A DNA stretch of 64,000 nt from Elymus sibiricus. Taxonomy: Eukaryota; Streptophyta; Magnoliopsida; Poales; Poaceae. Of the stretch, positions 10,833 to 19,540 are shown piece after piece. The stretch is taken from NCBI GenBank assembly GCA_039707655.1, contig CM077665.1, forward strand, positions 85,375,954-85,439,953, written 5' to 3'. Under the pieces are notes generated by a model. It was not told the origin of the DNA, did not search any database, and worked only from the letters and a program-made list of their open reading frames with translations. The stretch's first letter is position 1. Each line of letters opens with the position of its first letter. The position numbers and the translations under genes were made by a program.

Positions 10833-12191
10833 ATGCGGATTACGGCCGGCGGTGGCGCCACCAATAATGCCGCGTACATCCCGCCACACCTCCAAGCCGC
10901 CATCCTGCTGCACCTCCCGTCCTTCCACCTCCGCCGCCTGCGCCGCGTCTGCAAGCACTGGCGCGACGTCATCGCAGAGGCGTTGAGGCTCCGCCGGCTG
11001 CCCGCCCCGACCCACACCATCGCGTTCTTCCGGGGATGCAGCGCGGGGGCGGGCGTCCAGGCGATGCTCGGCCACGGGTTCCTCTTCGACGAGCAGTGGA
11101 GGCTCGCGGCGAGGTTCACCGTCGACAAATCGGCCAGACTGATAGGCACGTGCAACAGCCTGCTCTGCTTCCTCCTCAAGCACGCCAACGCCATCAGGGT
11201 GGTGGATCCCTTTTCCGGCGCGTCCATCGACGTGCCGCTCTCGCCGGCGAAGCACGGTAGCACGGTCGACAGCGAGTACTGCTTCGGCTTCGACTCCACG
11301 ACCAGGCAGTACAAGATCGTGCACCTCCACAGCTATACATCCAACTCTCTACCCAGCAAGGACGGCGCCTCCACGGAGAAGCAGCTGCACGTGTGCACCG
11401 TCGGAGCGGACAAGCGGTGGAGGAGCGTGCGCATCCACACCGAGCTACACGGCGTGCCGTACAAGGACGACGGCTTCGCGGAGAAGAAGCCGGCGTGCTG
11501 CGACGGGACCGTGTACTGGCTCGGCATAACGGCGGACGGGACCTCCAGGAACGCGCGCTTCGACCTGGCGACGGAGGAGATCACCTCGGCGGCCGATCGG
11601 CCGGTCCACGGCCAGATGCCGGTGACGCAGATCTCGTGCGTCTATCAGGGGGCAAAGCTGGGCCTGTGCGGCGCCCAGTTCACGTGGTACGGCGAGTGGC
11701 AGGACGGTTGCTGGCCGCACAACGTCACCGCCGTGCCGCACACCGTCGCCGACGTTTATTACAAGAGAAGCTACCTGAGGCTGGGTCAGGTCTTCGGGCG
11801 CCGCCTGCCGGGCGCGCACGCCCTGCAGCGGGGGCACCTGCTGGTGCAAGAGCAGGGTGGAGCGCTGTACGCTCACGAGGTCGGCGGCAGCAGCCCGTGC
11901 ATGAGAGAACTCCATCTTGTGGGGGATAAGAAGCTGCTGGTTGCCGTAGGCCGCATGGAGGAGGAGCCGGCCGAGCGGTACAAGTTCGTTCCGGTTCACG
12001 ATCGCCCAATTCAACAGAGAAGCAAGTCAGCAGAGAGACAAGTAGTAGCTAGAATCGCATACTACAGCGAACTGCGCTTCGTAAGCACTTTTGCCTACAC
12101 CCCGACGCTTTATGATTATACTACTACTACATCAACGGCTGGTTCATATGCGCTCCGTTTTGGTGGGGGCAATGTTTTGCCTCTCCCATAA
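10833..12191 (+). CDS. F-box protein with F-box-associated (FBA) domain
   Basis: This is a single-exon gene of 452 codons plus stop, about two-thirds G+C as in many grass genes. The start is ATG 10833 in a good context (AAG before ATG); upstream in-frame codons contain no ATG. The F-box is at about residues 16-55 (IPPHLQAAILLHLPS, LRRLRRVCKHWRDVI), the segment that binds SKP1. The rest resembles an F-box-associated domain: GTCNSLLCFL, then VVDPFSGASIDVPL near residue 125, YCFGFDSTTRQYKIVHL near 150, and later CDGTVYWLG. By family it is probably the substrate receptor of an SCF ubiquitin ligase; the target is unknown. The last two codons and the TAA come from a Stowaway-like MITE, so the C-terminus is slightly altered. 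No frameshift or stop interrupts it. Confidence 0.85.
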   Translation: MRITAGGGATNNAAYIPPHLQAAILLHLPSFHLRRLRRVCKHWRDVIAEALRLRRLPAPTHTIAFFRGCSAGAGVQAMLGHGFLFDEQWRLAARFTVDKSARLIGTCNSLLCFLLKHANAIRVVDPFSGASIDVPLSPAKHGSTVDSEYCFGFDSTTRQYKIVHLHSYTSNSLPSKDGASTEKQLHVCTVGADKRWRSVRIHTELHGVPYKDDGFAEKKPACCDGTVYWLGITADGTSRNARFDLATEEITSAADRPVHGQMPVTQISCVYQGAKLGLCGAQFTWYGEWQDGCWPHNVTAVPHTVADVYYKRSYLRLGQVFGRRLPGAHALQRGHLLVQEQGGALYAHEVGGSSPCMRELHLVGDKKLLVAVGRMEEEPAERYKFVPVHDRPIQQRSKSAERQVVARIAYYSELRFVSTFAYTPTLYDYTTTTSTAGSYALRFGGGNVLPLP

Positions 12192-12241
12192 TATAAATGC
12201 GTTTTTAAAAAACGCTCATATATTATGGCACGGAGGGAGTA
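12180..12241. mobile_element. Short Stowaway-like MITE at the end of the F-box gene
   Basis: The 62-bp sequence folds on itself: CCCATAATATAAATGCGTTT at the left pairs imperfectly with AAACGCTCATATATTATGG at the right, which is followed by CACGGAGGGAGTA. This is the Triticeae Stowaway terminus (CTCCCTCCGT in reverse). The left terminus is eroded to CCTCTCCC. The F-box stop codon (12189-12191) lies in its CCCATAATATA motif. Confidence 0.7.
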
Positions 12242-12350
12242 GGAGTTAATCTCTCGCGTTTTAAAGCATGATTCATTATTTTCAGTGAGGTGGTAGCTAG
12301 GTTTTTACTATCTAGTCTAGACAAAAGGGAGTGACATGTTAAATTTATAT

Positions 12351-12351
<1 letters not shown>

Positions 12352-12397
<46 letters not shown>

Positions 12398-12398
12398 G
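12352..12398. repeat. (ATT)n microsatellite, about 15 units
   Basis: This is an essentially perfect ATT/TTA trinucleotide run. It generates an Ile-rich frame on the minus strand that is not a gene. Confidence 0.95.
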
Positions 12399-12578
12399 CT
12401 AGCAAAAGGGTTTGTGCGTTGTTGAGAAAAAAAATGATAATAGCCAATGGCTATGATCACATTTTGCTGCATCATCGAGAAACACTATCACTCTCTTTCT
12501 CATTGCGTGTGCCAGCCCAAGTGGGGGGATTCCTGAAAGTATTTTTTCCAGCCGCTACCATGTGGGGCGACTCAGGTC

Positions 12579-12722
12579 GCGGGAATTCCCCTGTCTAAAA
12601 TGTGTCCACCGCAAAATGAGAAAATGTTGCTCTCATGAGAATTCGATATTGCGGGAATTCCCCTGTCTAAAATGTATCCACCGCAAAATGAGAAAATGTT
12701 GCTCTCATGAGGATTCAATATT
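12579..12722 (+). repeat. 72-bp direct tandem duplication
   Basis: Copy 1 is 12579-12650 and copy 2 is 12651-12722. Both start GCGGGAATTCCCCTGTC and end near ATTCGATATT or ATTCAATATT. Only a few substitutions separate them (e.g. TGTGTCC/TGTATCC, GAGAATTCG/GAGGATTCA), so the duplication is fairly recent. Confidence 0.9.
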
Positions 12723-12829
12723 GCGCCAGTTAGCTCCAGTGCATGGTTGGCTAACCACTAGACCAATTAAGTCATAGTTAAATATTGCAACGCGAAATTT
12801 ATAAAATATAAATTTTAGCCGCCCTGTTT

Positions 12830-13095
12830 AGAAATACGCGATTTCTTCCGAAAAAATGCAAACAAAATTAGAATGTCCACTGATTTTAAAATACATGACG
12901 AATTAGAAAAAAGTTCACTGATTTTCCAAAAAAACATAAAATTAAAAAAAGTTCATCGATTTATAAAAAAGTCATCAATTCTAAAATACGTTCACCAATT
13001 TTGAAAAAAGGTTCAAAAAAAAATCATAAATTTGAAAAAAAAGTTCATTGGTTTTGAAAGAAATGCATTGATTTTGAAAAAAGAAGTTAATGATT
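12830..13095. repeat. AT-rich degenerate AAAAAGTTCAT-type repeats
   Basis: About ten degenerate copies of a word like AAAAAAGTTCATCGATTTTG. It is the reverse-complement type of the block at about 9880-10075, so the F-box gene sits between inverted copies of the same low-complexity repeat. No coding potential. Confidence 0.6.
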
Positions 13096-13129
13096 GAAGA
13101 TGGATAGATTAGAAGGTTTGACGGAAAAA

Positions 13130-13500
13130 TAAGTTTGTGGTGGCGGCCTGGCGGGCTCTATAGGGTGCCCGACACGGTAATAGTTTGTTGTGGCGGACTT
13201 TTCATAGTGCCCGCCACGTGGTCTCAAAGCGAATTGCCCGCCTCTTTCTCCTCCTACCTTAGACAGTTTTCAAACCGTGTTCTCATCTCTCTCATCTCAC
13301 CCACTCCCCTAATTTGCCCGCCGCCGCTGCATGCCCTAGTCCTCGCCGACCCTGCTTGCTCGCCTCCGGAGACGCCGCCGCGCCCCTCTCCTCCGACACC
13401 GCCGCCATGGGGTTACCACGATTATACAACCGCGGGAGGAAACAGTGGTGGAACCCTAGATCGCCCGGGGGGGGGGGGGGGGGGGGGGAGAAAACAAGGT
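13130..13500 (+). other. GC-rich segment with CACTA-like palindromes and a possible gene 5' fragment
   Basis: 13190-13218 is an inverted repeat (GTGGCGG, spacer, then GTGCCCGCCAC), and a weaker partner precedes it at 13137-13170. Such GTGGCGGGC/GCCCGCCAC words are known in the subterminal parts of Triticeae CACTA elements. From about 13290 the sequence becomes C/T-rich with Pro/Ser-like codons and reaches an ATG at 13407 in strong context (GCCGCCATGG), followed by about 20 codons running into a poly-G tract. This may be the first exon of a captured gene fragment, but no homology is recognised. Confidence 0.35.
13467..13488 (+). repeat. Homopolymer run of 22 G
   Basis: Twenty-two consecutive G. 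Such a tract can form G-quadruplexes and is unstable and hard to sequence, so its exact length is doubtful. Confidence 0.9.
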
Positions 13501-13939
13501 AGCACGTGATGTGTCAACCGTGTACAAAATCTAGCTAGCCGTAATTGGCTTGCATACAGAATCGGTAATACCAGTAACCTCCAGACCCAAGCGCAACATG
13601 CCGAAGTGCACGTGAGGCACTCTGGCTGGCCCATATATGGAGGTTAATTTGCTGAAAAGATAGTAGCCATGCCCATGCCTCATGTAAATCAAATGTACTA
13701 AACACATAACAATCCTAGTTATACCACCCCAAGTTTGAAGGAAAAAAAAATCGAAAGTACAAGCAGGCCTACAAAAACATGCAAACACAATGTTTCTTTC
13801 CATGCATCAGAGAAGAAAAACACTGAAGAAATGTCACACACAAAAAAAGTACTCATCATGTGGTTGTGGCGTGCAGGTACTGAAGCCCAATGCAAAGACG
13901 AACAGATGGAAAAGATTGGCATCCATGACTGAACAGCCA
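13501..13939. other. Intergenic sequence, nothing recognised
   Basis: No supported gene on either strand. The short frames here (13531-13803 minus, 13719-13982 minus, 13735-13932 plus) have no recognisable domain or codon bias. Confidence 0.5.
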
Positions 13940-13949
13940 AAACACTCAC

Positions 13950-14745
13950 CCTGTGCATTTTAAAACCGAACCGAAAAACCATACCGAAAATAAACCAAAC
14001 CGAACCAATTTTATGGTTTTTATGGTTTTATGGTTCCGGTATGGTATGAATTTTTCATACCGTTTTGAATTTTGGTTTTTATGGTATATACCGAAAAACC
14101 GAATGGTTAACTGAATAAACCGAAATACAAAATATATTTATATATCTTGGGGCGAACAACCATACACGGAGTCATTTTTGTGTTGAGAAGTCAGATTTCC
14201 TGTTAAGTGCATCTGCTTATCTTGTAATGAAGTCATATTTCTCTTCACAAGAATGCTAAGCACGTTCATAACCATTGAATTCATGCATGCATATACACTT
14301 GCATATAGTTATATACTCTTTGTATAAAAACATATGTGTTTTGAGTCATAAATTTGTAAATTGTTATATCGGGCTTGCTAAAAATCAGTCGACTGAGACT
14401 TTGCGAAGTCTCAGTCGACACTATAATCCGCTGATCTTGCATCGAGATTTGTGCAAACAGTTTTTTTTTCCAGTTTTTTTTCTTCTTGCATACTATACTA
14501 CTTGACTGAGACTTCGCGTCTCAGTCGACTGAGACCTAGACACTCCCTTGTTATATGTCTTTTTCAAATTCGCGTCAACTTTGGTTTTTATGGTATATAT
14601 CGAAACCATACCGAAATAATTTGGTATATACCGAAACCGAACCGTATATAAATTTCATACCGTATTTACCGAAGTATTAATACCGTACAAACCGAAAAAC
14701 CGTAAAAACCGAACCACGTAAACCGAATAAACCGAACGCACGCAC
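13950..14745. mobile_element. Degenerate element rich in ACCGAA/GGTTTTTATGGT motifs
   Basis: Two flanks (about 13955-14130 and 14575-14740) are packed with the words AACCGAA, CCGAAAAACC, and the complement GGTTTTTATGGT and GGTATATACC. The words occur in both orientations on each side. Dense CGGTTT/AACCG subterminal motifs are typical of some plant hAT-type nonautonomous elements, which is the suggested class. The middle contains a separate MITE (14385-14545). No transposase remains. Confidence 0.45.
14385..14545. mobile_element. MITE with GTCTCAGTCGACTGAGAC palindromic ends, nested
   Basis: The left end has the inverted repeat GTCGACTGAGACT / AGTCTCAGTCGAC around a 6-nt loop (14388-14419). 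The right end has GACTGAGAC / GTCTCAGTC around TTCGC (14504-14526) followed by GACTGAGAC. The AGTCTCAGTCGACTGAGACT word is, to my knowledge, common in Triticeae MITEs. It is noncoding. Exact ends and target duplication were not resolved. Confidence 0.6.
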
Positions 14746-14859
14746 ATTTGATTTTCAGCAGCCTGATTCATCAATCTACGGCCAAGCAAACAAGACAAGC
14801 TCGATGAACTACAGTAGTATATAAAAAAAAAAGATGGGACGCTGGTGGTAAACATACAT

Positions 14860-15015
14860 TGCCCCTGTCTTGGTGCAGTTGGCGATCTCGGCGGGGATGG
14901 AGCCGTAGGCTGTTTGTTTCGGTCTATTGCACATACATCCTGCTACGACAATTAGAGGTCCTGGAGCTCGGATCTTAACGTGAATGGAGTGGATCCTGAG
15001 GTCCTGGAGCCCGGC
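14860..15015 (-). pseudogene. Remnant of an LRR-type gene
   Basis: On the minus strand, bases about 14868-14918 encode AYGSIPAEIANCTK, a canonical plant LRR (GxIPxEIxNCTxL). It is followed by GCAATGTATG, which could be a splice donor. Upstream on that strand (to 15015) a frame continues with DLRIHSI but no clear LRR. The GSIPxEIxNCT form recalls FEI-type LRR kinases, where an exon break occurs at a similar place. No kinase or further LRR exons were found nearby, so it is a fragment at best. It points away from the HSL1-like gene, about 200 bp upstream of that gene's ATG. Confidence 0.4.
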
Positions 15016-15210
15016 CTGCACAAGGCATGCTACACAGGTACTGTGCAGTGGCGAGAAATTCAGATGCTGGAAACGGAAGCAGAGCCTGATTCCGCTGCAG
15101 TTTTGCTGTGCAGTTGAGAGCTTCGCGAAGAACAGCAGTTAAACCCAACACCACCACGACCACCACTTCCTCCACTTCTCCGCTCCGCTCTCACCAGTCA
15201 CCACACACCA

Positions 15211-15219
15211 ATGCCATGA
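15211..15219 (+). promoter_or_regulatory. Two-codon upstream ORF overlapping the HSL1-like start
   Basis: ATGCCATGA: a minimal uORF (Met-Pro-stop) starts at 15211 and its TGA overlaps the main ATG (15216-15218) by two bases. Ribosomes would have to skip it or reinitiate at the overlapping ATG, so it could lower translation. Whether it lies in the mRNA depends on the unknown transcription start. Confidence 0.5.
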
Positions 15220-18184
15220 CTCCCCTGCTCCTCTGCCTCCTCCTCGCCACCACCGCCGCCGCCGCGTCCCTCCCCGCCGACTTCACCCGCCTCCTCGCCG
15301 CCAAGTCTGCCCTCTCCGACCCCGCATCCTCCCTCGCGGCATGGGACCCGTCCCTATCCCTCTCCCCGTGCCGCTGGCCGCACGTTCTCTGCCGGTCCCC
15401 CGATGACCCGGCCGTGGCCTCGCTCCTCCTCTCCAACCTCTCCCTCGCCGGAGAGTTCCCGCCCCAGCTCTGCTCGCTGAGGTCCCTCGTGCGCCTCGAC
15501 CTCTCCTACAACTCGCTCGCCGGCCCGCTCCCTGCCTGCCTCGCCGCGCTGCCGTCACTGCGGCACCTCGACCTCGCCGGGAACGCCTTCTCCGGAGAGG
15601 TGCCCAGGAGCTACGGCGCCGGGTTCGCCTCGCTCGCCACGCTCAGCCTCGCCGGCAACGACCTCTCCGGCGAGTTCCCTGCGTTCCTGGCCAATGTCAG
15701 CTCCCTCGAGGAGCTCCTGCTCGCGTACAACCCCTTCGCGCCGTCGTCTCTGCCGGACGCCTTCCCCGACGGGCTGCCGCGCCTCCGCGTACTGTGGCTC
15801 GCTGGGTGCTGCCTCGTCGGGCGGATACCATCTTCCGTCGGCAGCTTGAGGAGCCTCGTCAACCTCGACCTCTCCACCAACAACCTCACCGGCGAGATCC
15901 CGGAGAGCATCGGGCGCTTGGAGAACCTCGTCCAGATCGAGCTGTACAAGAACAATCTCTCCGGGAGGCTGCCGGGGGGACTGGGCGGGCTCAAGAAGCT
16001 GAGGTTCTTGGATGCCGCCATGAACAGGCTGTCCGGCGAGATACCGGCGGACCTGCTCCTCGCGCCGAAGCTGGAGAGCTTGCACCTGTACGAGAACGAG
16101 CTGTCAGGCCCCGTGCCGTCGACGCTGGAGAGGGCCCCTGCGTTGAGCGACTTGAGGCTGTTCACTAACCGACTCGTCGGGGAGTTGCCGCCGGAGTTCG
16201 GGAAGAACTGCCCGCTCAAGTTCCTCGACCTGTCAGACAACCAGATTTCCGGTCGCATTCCGGCGACTCTGTGCAGCGCGGGGAAGCTGGAGCAGCTTCT
16301 GATTCTGAACAACGAGCTCGCGGGCTCGATTCCGGCGGAGCTGGGGCAATGCCGGACGCTGACCCGTGTGCGGCTGCCCAACAATCGGCTGTCCGGAACC
16401 GTGCCGCGTGACATATGGGGCCTGCCACGCCTGTACCTTCTGGAGCTTGCCGGCAACGCTCTGTCCGGCACCGTGGGACCAGCCATTGCCTTGGCGAAGA
16501 ACCTGTCGCAGCTGCTGATATCCGACAACCACTTCGCCGGCGTGCTGCCGGCGCAGATAGGCAGCCTGACAAGGCTGGTTGAGCTGTCGGCCGCCAACAA
16601 CGGGTTCTCTGGTCCTCTGCCGGCGTCACTCGCTGATTTGGCCACGCTCGCCCGGCTTGATTTACGGAACAATTCGTTCTCCGGCGGGCTGCCACACGGT
16701 GTTCGACGGTGGCAGAGGCTTACACAGCTCGACCTTGCACATAACCGTCTCACCGGGAACATCCCGCCGGAGCTGGGGGAGCTCCCTGTGCTGAATTCGC
16801 TTGACCTGTCAAACAACGAGTTCACCGGCGGCGTGCCTGTGCAACTGGAGAGCCTTAAGCTGAGCATGTTCAATCTGTCCAACAACCAGCTGGCCGGCAA
16901 TTTGTCTCCTCTGTTCGCCGGCGACATCTACGACGACAGCTTCCTGGGCAACCCGGCCCTCTGCCGCGGCGCATGCCCCGGTGCGCGGAGAGCAACCGCC
17001 CGCCGCGACAGCCTCGTCGGGAGCGTCGAGTCCGTGCTCACCATTGCCGTCGCCATACTCATCCTTGGCGTCGCGTGGTTCTGGTACAAGTACCGGAGCC
17101 AGAGCCAGTATAGGAGGCGCGGCGCGGAGCCCGGCGACAACAAGTGGATTGTCACGTCGTTCCACAAGGTTGAGTTCGACGAGGAGGACCTCCTGAGCTG
17201 CCTCGACGACGAGAACAACGTGGTCGGCACTGGCGCGGCAGGCAAGGTGTACAGGGCCGTCGTCGGCAACGAGGATGTCGTGGCCGTGAAAAAGCTGTGG
17301 CGAGTCGGCGGCGCGGCGGCGGCTAGGAAAGACAAGGACGGCATGAAGGACACCTTGGAGGCGGAGGTGGCGACGCTGGGCAGGATCCGGCACAAGAACA
17401 TCGTGAAGCTGTGGTGCTGCCTCCGCAGCGGCGACCGCGGCCTGCTGGTCTACGAGTACATGCCCAATGGCAGCCTGGGCGACCTCCTCCACGGCGGCAA
17501 GGGAGGCCTGCTCGACTGGCCGATGCGGCGCAGGATCATGGTGGACACCGCGGAGGGGCTCTCCTACCTCCACCACGACTGCGCGCCGCCGATTGTGCAC
17601 CGGGACGTCAAGTCCAACAACATCCTGCTCGACGCCGAGTTCGGCGCCAAGATCGCCGACTTCGGCGTCGCCAGGGTCATCGACGACAGCCGCGGCCCCG
17701 GCGCCGTGTCAGCCATCGCCGGCTCCTGCGGCTACATCGCTCCCGGTGAGCCGCCAACTGCTGAACTTCATTCCACTTTTGTTAATTTGTTGCGGATGAA
17801 CTGATGACCGTGATATGAACTCCAGAGTACTCGTACACGCTGCGCATCACGGAGAAGAGCGACGTGTACAGCTTCGGCGTGGTGCTGCTGGAGCTGGTGA
17901 CCGGCAAGAAGGCCGTGGGGCCGGAGCTCGGCGACAAGGACCTTGTGAGGTGGGTGCGCGGCGGCATCGAGCGCGAGGGGCTGGACTCCGTGCTGGACCC
18001 GAGGCTCGCCGGTGAGTCCTGCACCTGCAGGGACGAGATGCGCAGGGTGCTCGGCGTCGCGCTGCTCTGCGCCTCCAGCCTCCCGATCAACCGGCCGTCG
18101 ATGAGGTCCGTCGTGAAGCTGCTCGTCGAGGTCAGCAGCAAGCCCGCCGTGGTGGTGGTGGAGAAGGAACCTCTTGGTGCGTGA
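15216..18184 (+). CDS. HSL1-like: LRR receptor-like kinase, HAESA/HSL1 type
   Basis: Two exons, 15216-17745 and 17826-18184, joined across an 80-bp GT-AG intron (17746-17825) that splits the Glu codon of the kinase APE motif. They encode 962 aa. ATG 15216 is chosen because it opens a signal peptide (residues 1-22, MTPLLLCLLLATTAAAA). An LRR N-cap with paired Cys (CRWPHVLC) follows, then 21 LRRs of about 24 residues, the number known for HAESA. A C-cap is near residue 580 and a single transmembrane helix is at about 606-625. The kinase shows GTGAAGKVY (near 670), AVKK (Lys692), HRDVKSNN (Asp797), DFG-type DFGVA (Asp815) and APE. This is an RD kinase with all catalytic residues. HAESA/HSL proteins sit in the plasma membrane and sense IDA or CLE-type peptides with SERK co-receptors to control abscission, cell separation or stomatal development; the ligand here is unknown. 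Confidence 0.92.
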
Positions 18185-18748
18185 TTGATGCATGGCAATG
18201 GCATGTCTCAGAAAGCAGGATAATGATAATAATTTGATAGTGGCTCACATGGTTATCATCGCCACACTTACTTACCATGCAGAATACGTACATAGGTGTG
18301 AAATCTTAATGCAACATGGGACTCCATTAGCGAGCTTGATGTATGCACCCTAGGCCTGTAAAAACTCCTTTGTAACTTGAGTATTTTTCTCCTGCTGTTG
18401 TGGTGATGGCTCAGGCACATAAAGCCAATTTCAGAAGAAGAGTAGCTCACCTTGCATAGGCAGTGCTGGCTTTTCTTTCTTGCCTGCAGCGTCTGCGTCC
18501 GGAAAGCTGGAGTTTTTTGTTTCTGCTGCATGTGCTAGTGCTGCTTGCTGTGGAGGGCCATGGCTAGCTTGGAGCCTTGGAGTGCATGATAGTCTGGTAA
18601 TACAGTTGCAAACAGAAACAGGTGCGATGGCTGTCGGAACTCCCTCCATCCCATAACGTTTTTATACTAGCGTACCCCAAACGATCATCCTGATCATGCG
18701 TTTGGGTTGGCAAAATAGTGGTCTTTGTCCGGTTTTGGACGTCCCCTG
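18185..18748. other. 3' flank of the HSL1-like gene
   Basis: This should contain the 3' UTR; AATAAT-like words near 18225 could serve polyadenylation, but no site is certain. At 18640-18690 a Stowaway-like left terminus (CTCCCTCCATCCCATAACG, then TTTTTATACTAG) is seen without a matching right end, suggesting a broken MITE. No further gene is recognised. Confidence 0.5.
18640..18690. mobile_element. Half of a Stowaway-like MITE
   Basis: CTCCCTCCATCCCATAA followed by a GTTTTTATACTAG segment is the typical left half of a Triticeae Stowaway hairpin. The complementary right half is missing, so it is truncated. Confidence 0.45.
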
Positions 18749-19540
18749 TGTTAAACATCATGCAACGGTGGAGATATAAACCGTGTATTTTAGATATGTT
18801 GTAAGGTTGTTGGACTATTGAGATATGATCCTTGGAGATTAATCCACACCAACCTCTTCCGTGTAAATCTCGCTGTAATCTTGGCTTCGGCCTCCCTAAA
18901 TTAACAGGCAGCGCGTCCCTGCGAGAGCATACGCTTAACACCAGTTTTCACATATGGTATACAGAGCCAACTCTTCCATCGAATCTAGGGTTCATGTCGT
19001 CATCCTCCTCTGTCGCCCTGCCCGCCCCCTCCCTCGCCTTGCTCGGCCACACCATCACGGATAAATTGAAATGTGAGAACTTCCTTGTATGAAGGGCGCA
19101 GGTGCTGCCTCATGTGAAGACTGCCGGCATGATGGGCTTCCTCGACGGCTCGGTCAAGGAGCCTCCCGCCGAGATCCTCCTGGAGAAGGAGACGCTGGGA
19201 AGGAGACAAGCCTTACTCCCAACCCTGAACACGTTGTTTGGGTCACGCAAGATCAGCAGGTACTCACATTCCTGCTTGCATCGCTCTCCCGCGAAGTCCT
19301 TCTTCAGGTGAGCAACTGCACCACCGCCGCAACTGCCTGGGTTGCTCTTCTCCAAAGCATCTCCTCGCAGTCCCGTGCTCAGATCATCCAACTCCGGTAG
19401 CAAATTGGCAGCACCCGGAAGGGTGACCTCTCTGCCGCGGTCTACTTCACCAAGATGAAGGGGCTCTCTGATGAGCTAGCCGCCGTCGGGAAGCCTTTGG
19501 ACGACGACGACATCGTCTCGCGTATTCTGCAGGGTCTCAT
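18749..19540 (+). mobile_element. Old Copia element, left part (LTR, primer site, gag start)
   Basis: A short LTR of about 204 bp (TGTTAAACATCA ... TTTTCACA, roughly 18749-18952) is followed by a primer-binding site TGGTATACAGAGCC (18955-18968), one base off the usual initiator-Met form. A gag-like ORF starts at ATG 18994. The element is cut at 19540/19541 by the Angela-like element and resumes at 28307; both sides carry CTCAT. The right end is lost where the Athila-like LTR starts at 29329. Confidence 0.7.
18994..19540 (+). pseudogene. Copia gag, N-terminal part, degenerate
   Basis: The ORF begins MSSSSSVALPAPSLALLG, and translated pieces read WRAQVLPHV-like, then GFLDGSVKEPPAEIL, then ATAWVALLQSISSQSRAQI and VYFTKMKGLSDELAAVGKPL. 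These are the landmarks of the UBN2-type Copia gag. Stops and frameshifts (e.g. TGA near 19090, TAG near 19399) separate the pieces. It continues after the nested element at 28312. Confidence 0.75.

Larger units (their letters stand above)
12242..12829. other. Intergenic sequence with microsatellite and duplication
   Basis: No gene is supported. It contains the ATT microsatellite at 12352-12398 and a 72-bp tandem duplication at 12579-12722, listed separately. The rest is unremarkable unique-looking sequence. Confidence 0.6.

Noticed and set aside
10761..12014. Long minus-strand and alternative plus-strand frames over the F-box gene
   Set aside because: Arg/Ala/Glu-rich shadow translations of high-GC coding sequence; only the plus frame from 10833 has domains.
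12223..12447. Ile-rich minus-strand frame
   Set aside because: Translation of the ATT microsatellite.
13135..13509. 124-codon frame beginning in CACTA-like palindromes
   Set aside because: Pro-rich and ends in the poly-G run; only the late ATG at 13407 is of any interest and even that lacks homology.
15611..16927. 438-codon open frame on the minus strand inside the LRR kinase gene
   Set aside because: It is the antisense of GC-rich LRR repeats, Ser/Arg/Pro-rich, with no domain; the sense protein explains the sequence fully.
16809..17600. Minus-strand frame of 263 codons over the LRR/kinase exon
   Set aside because: Antisense shadow of the kinase exon without recognisable motifs.
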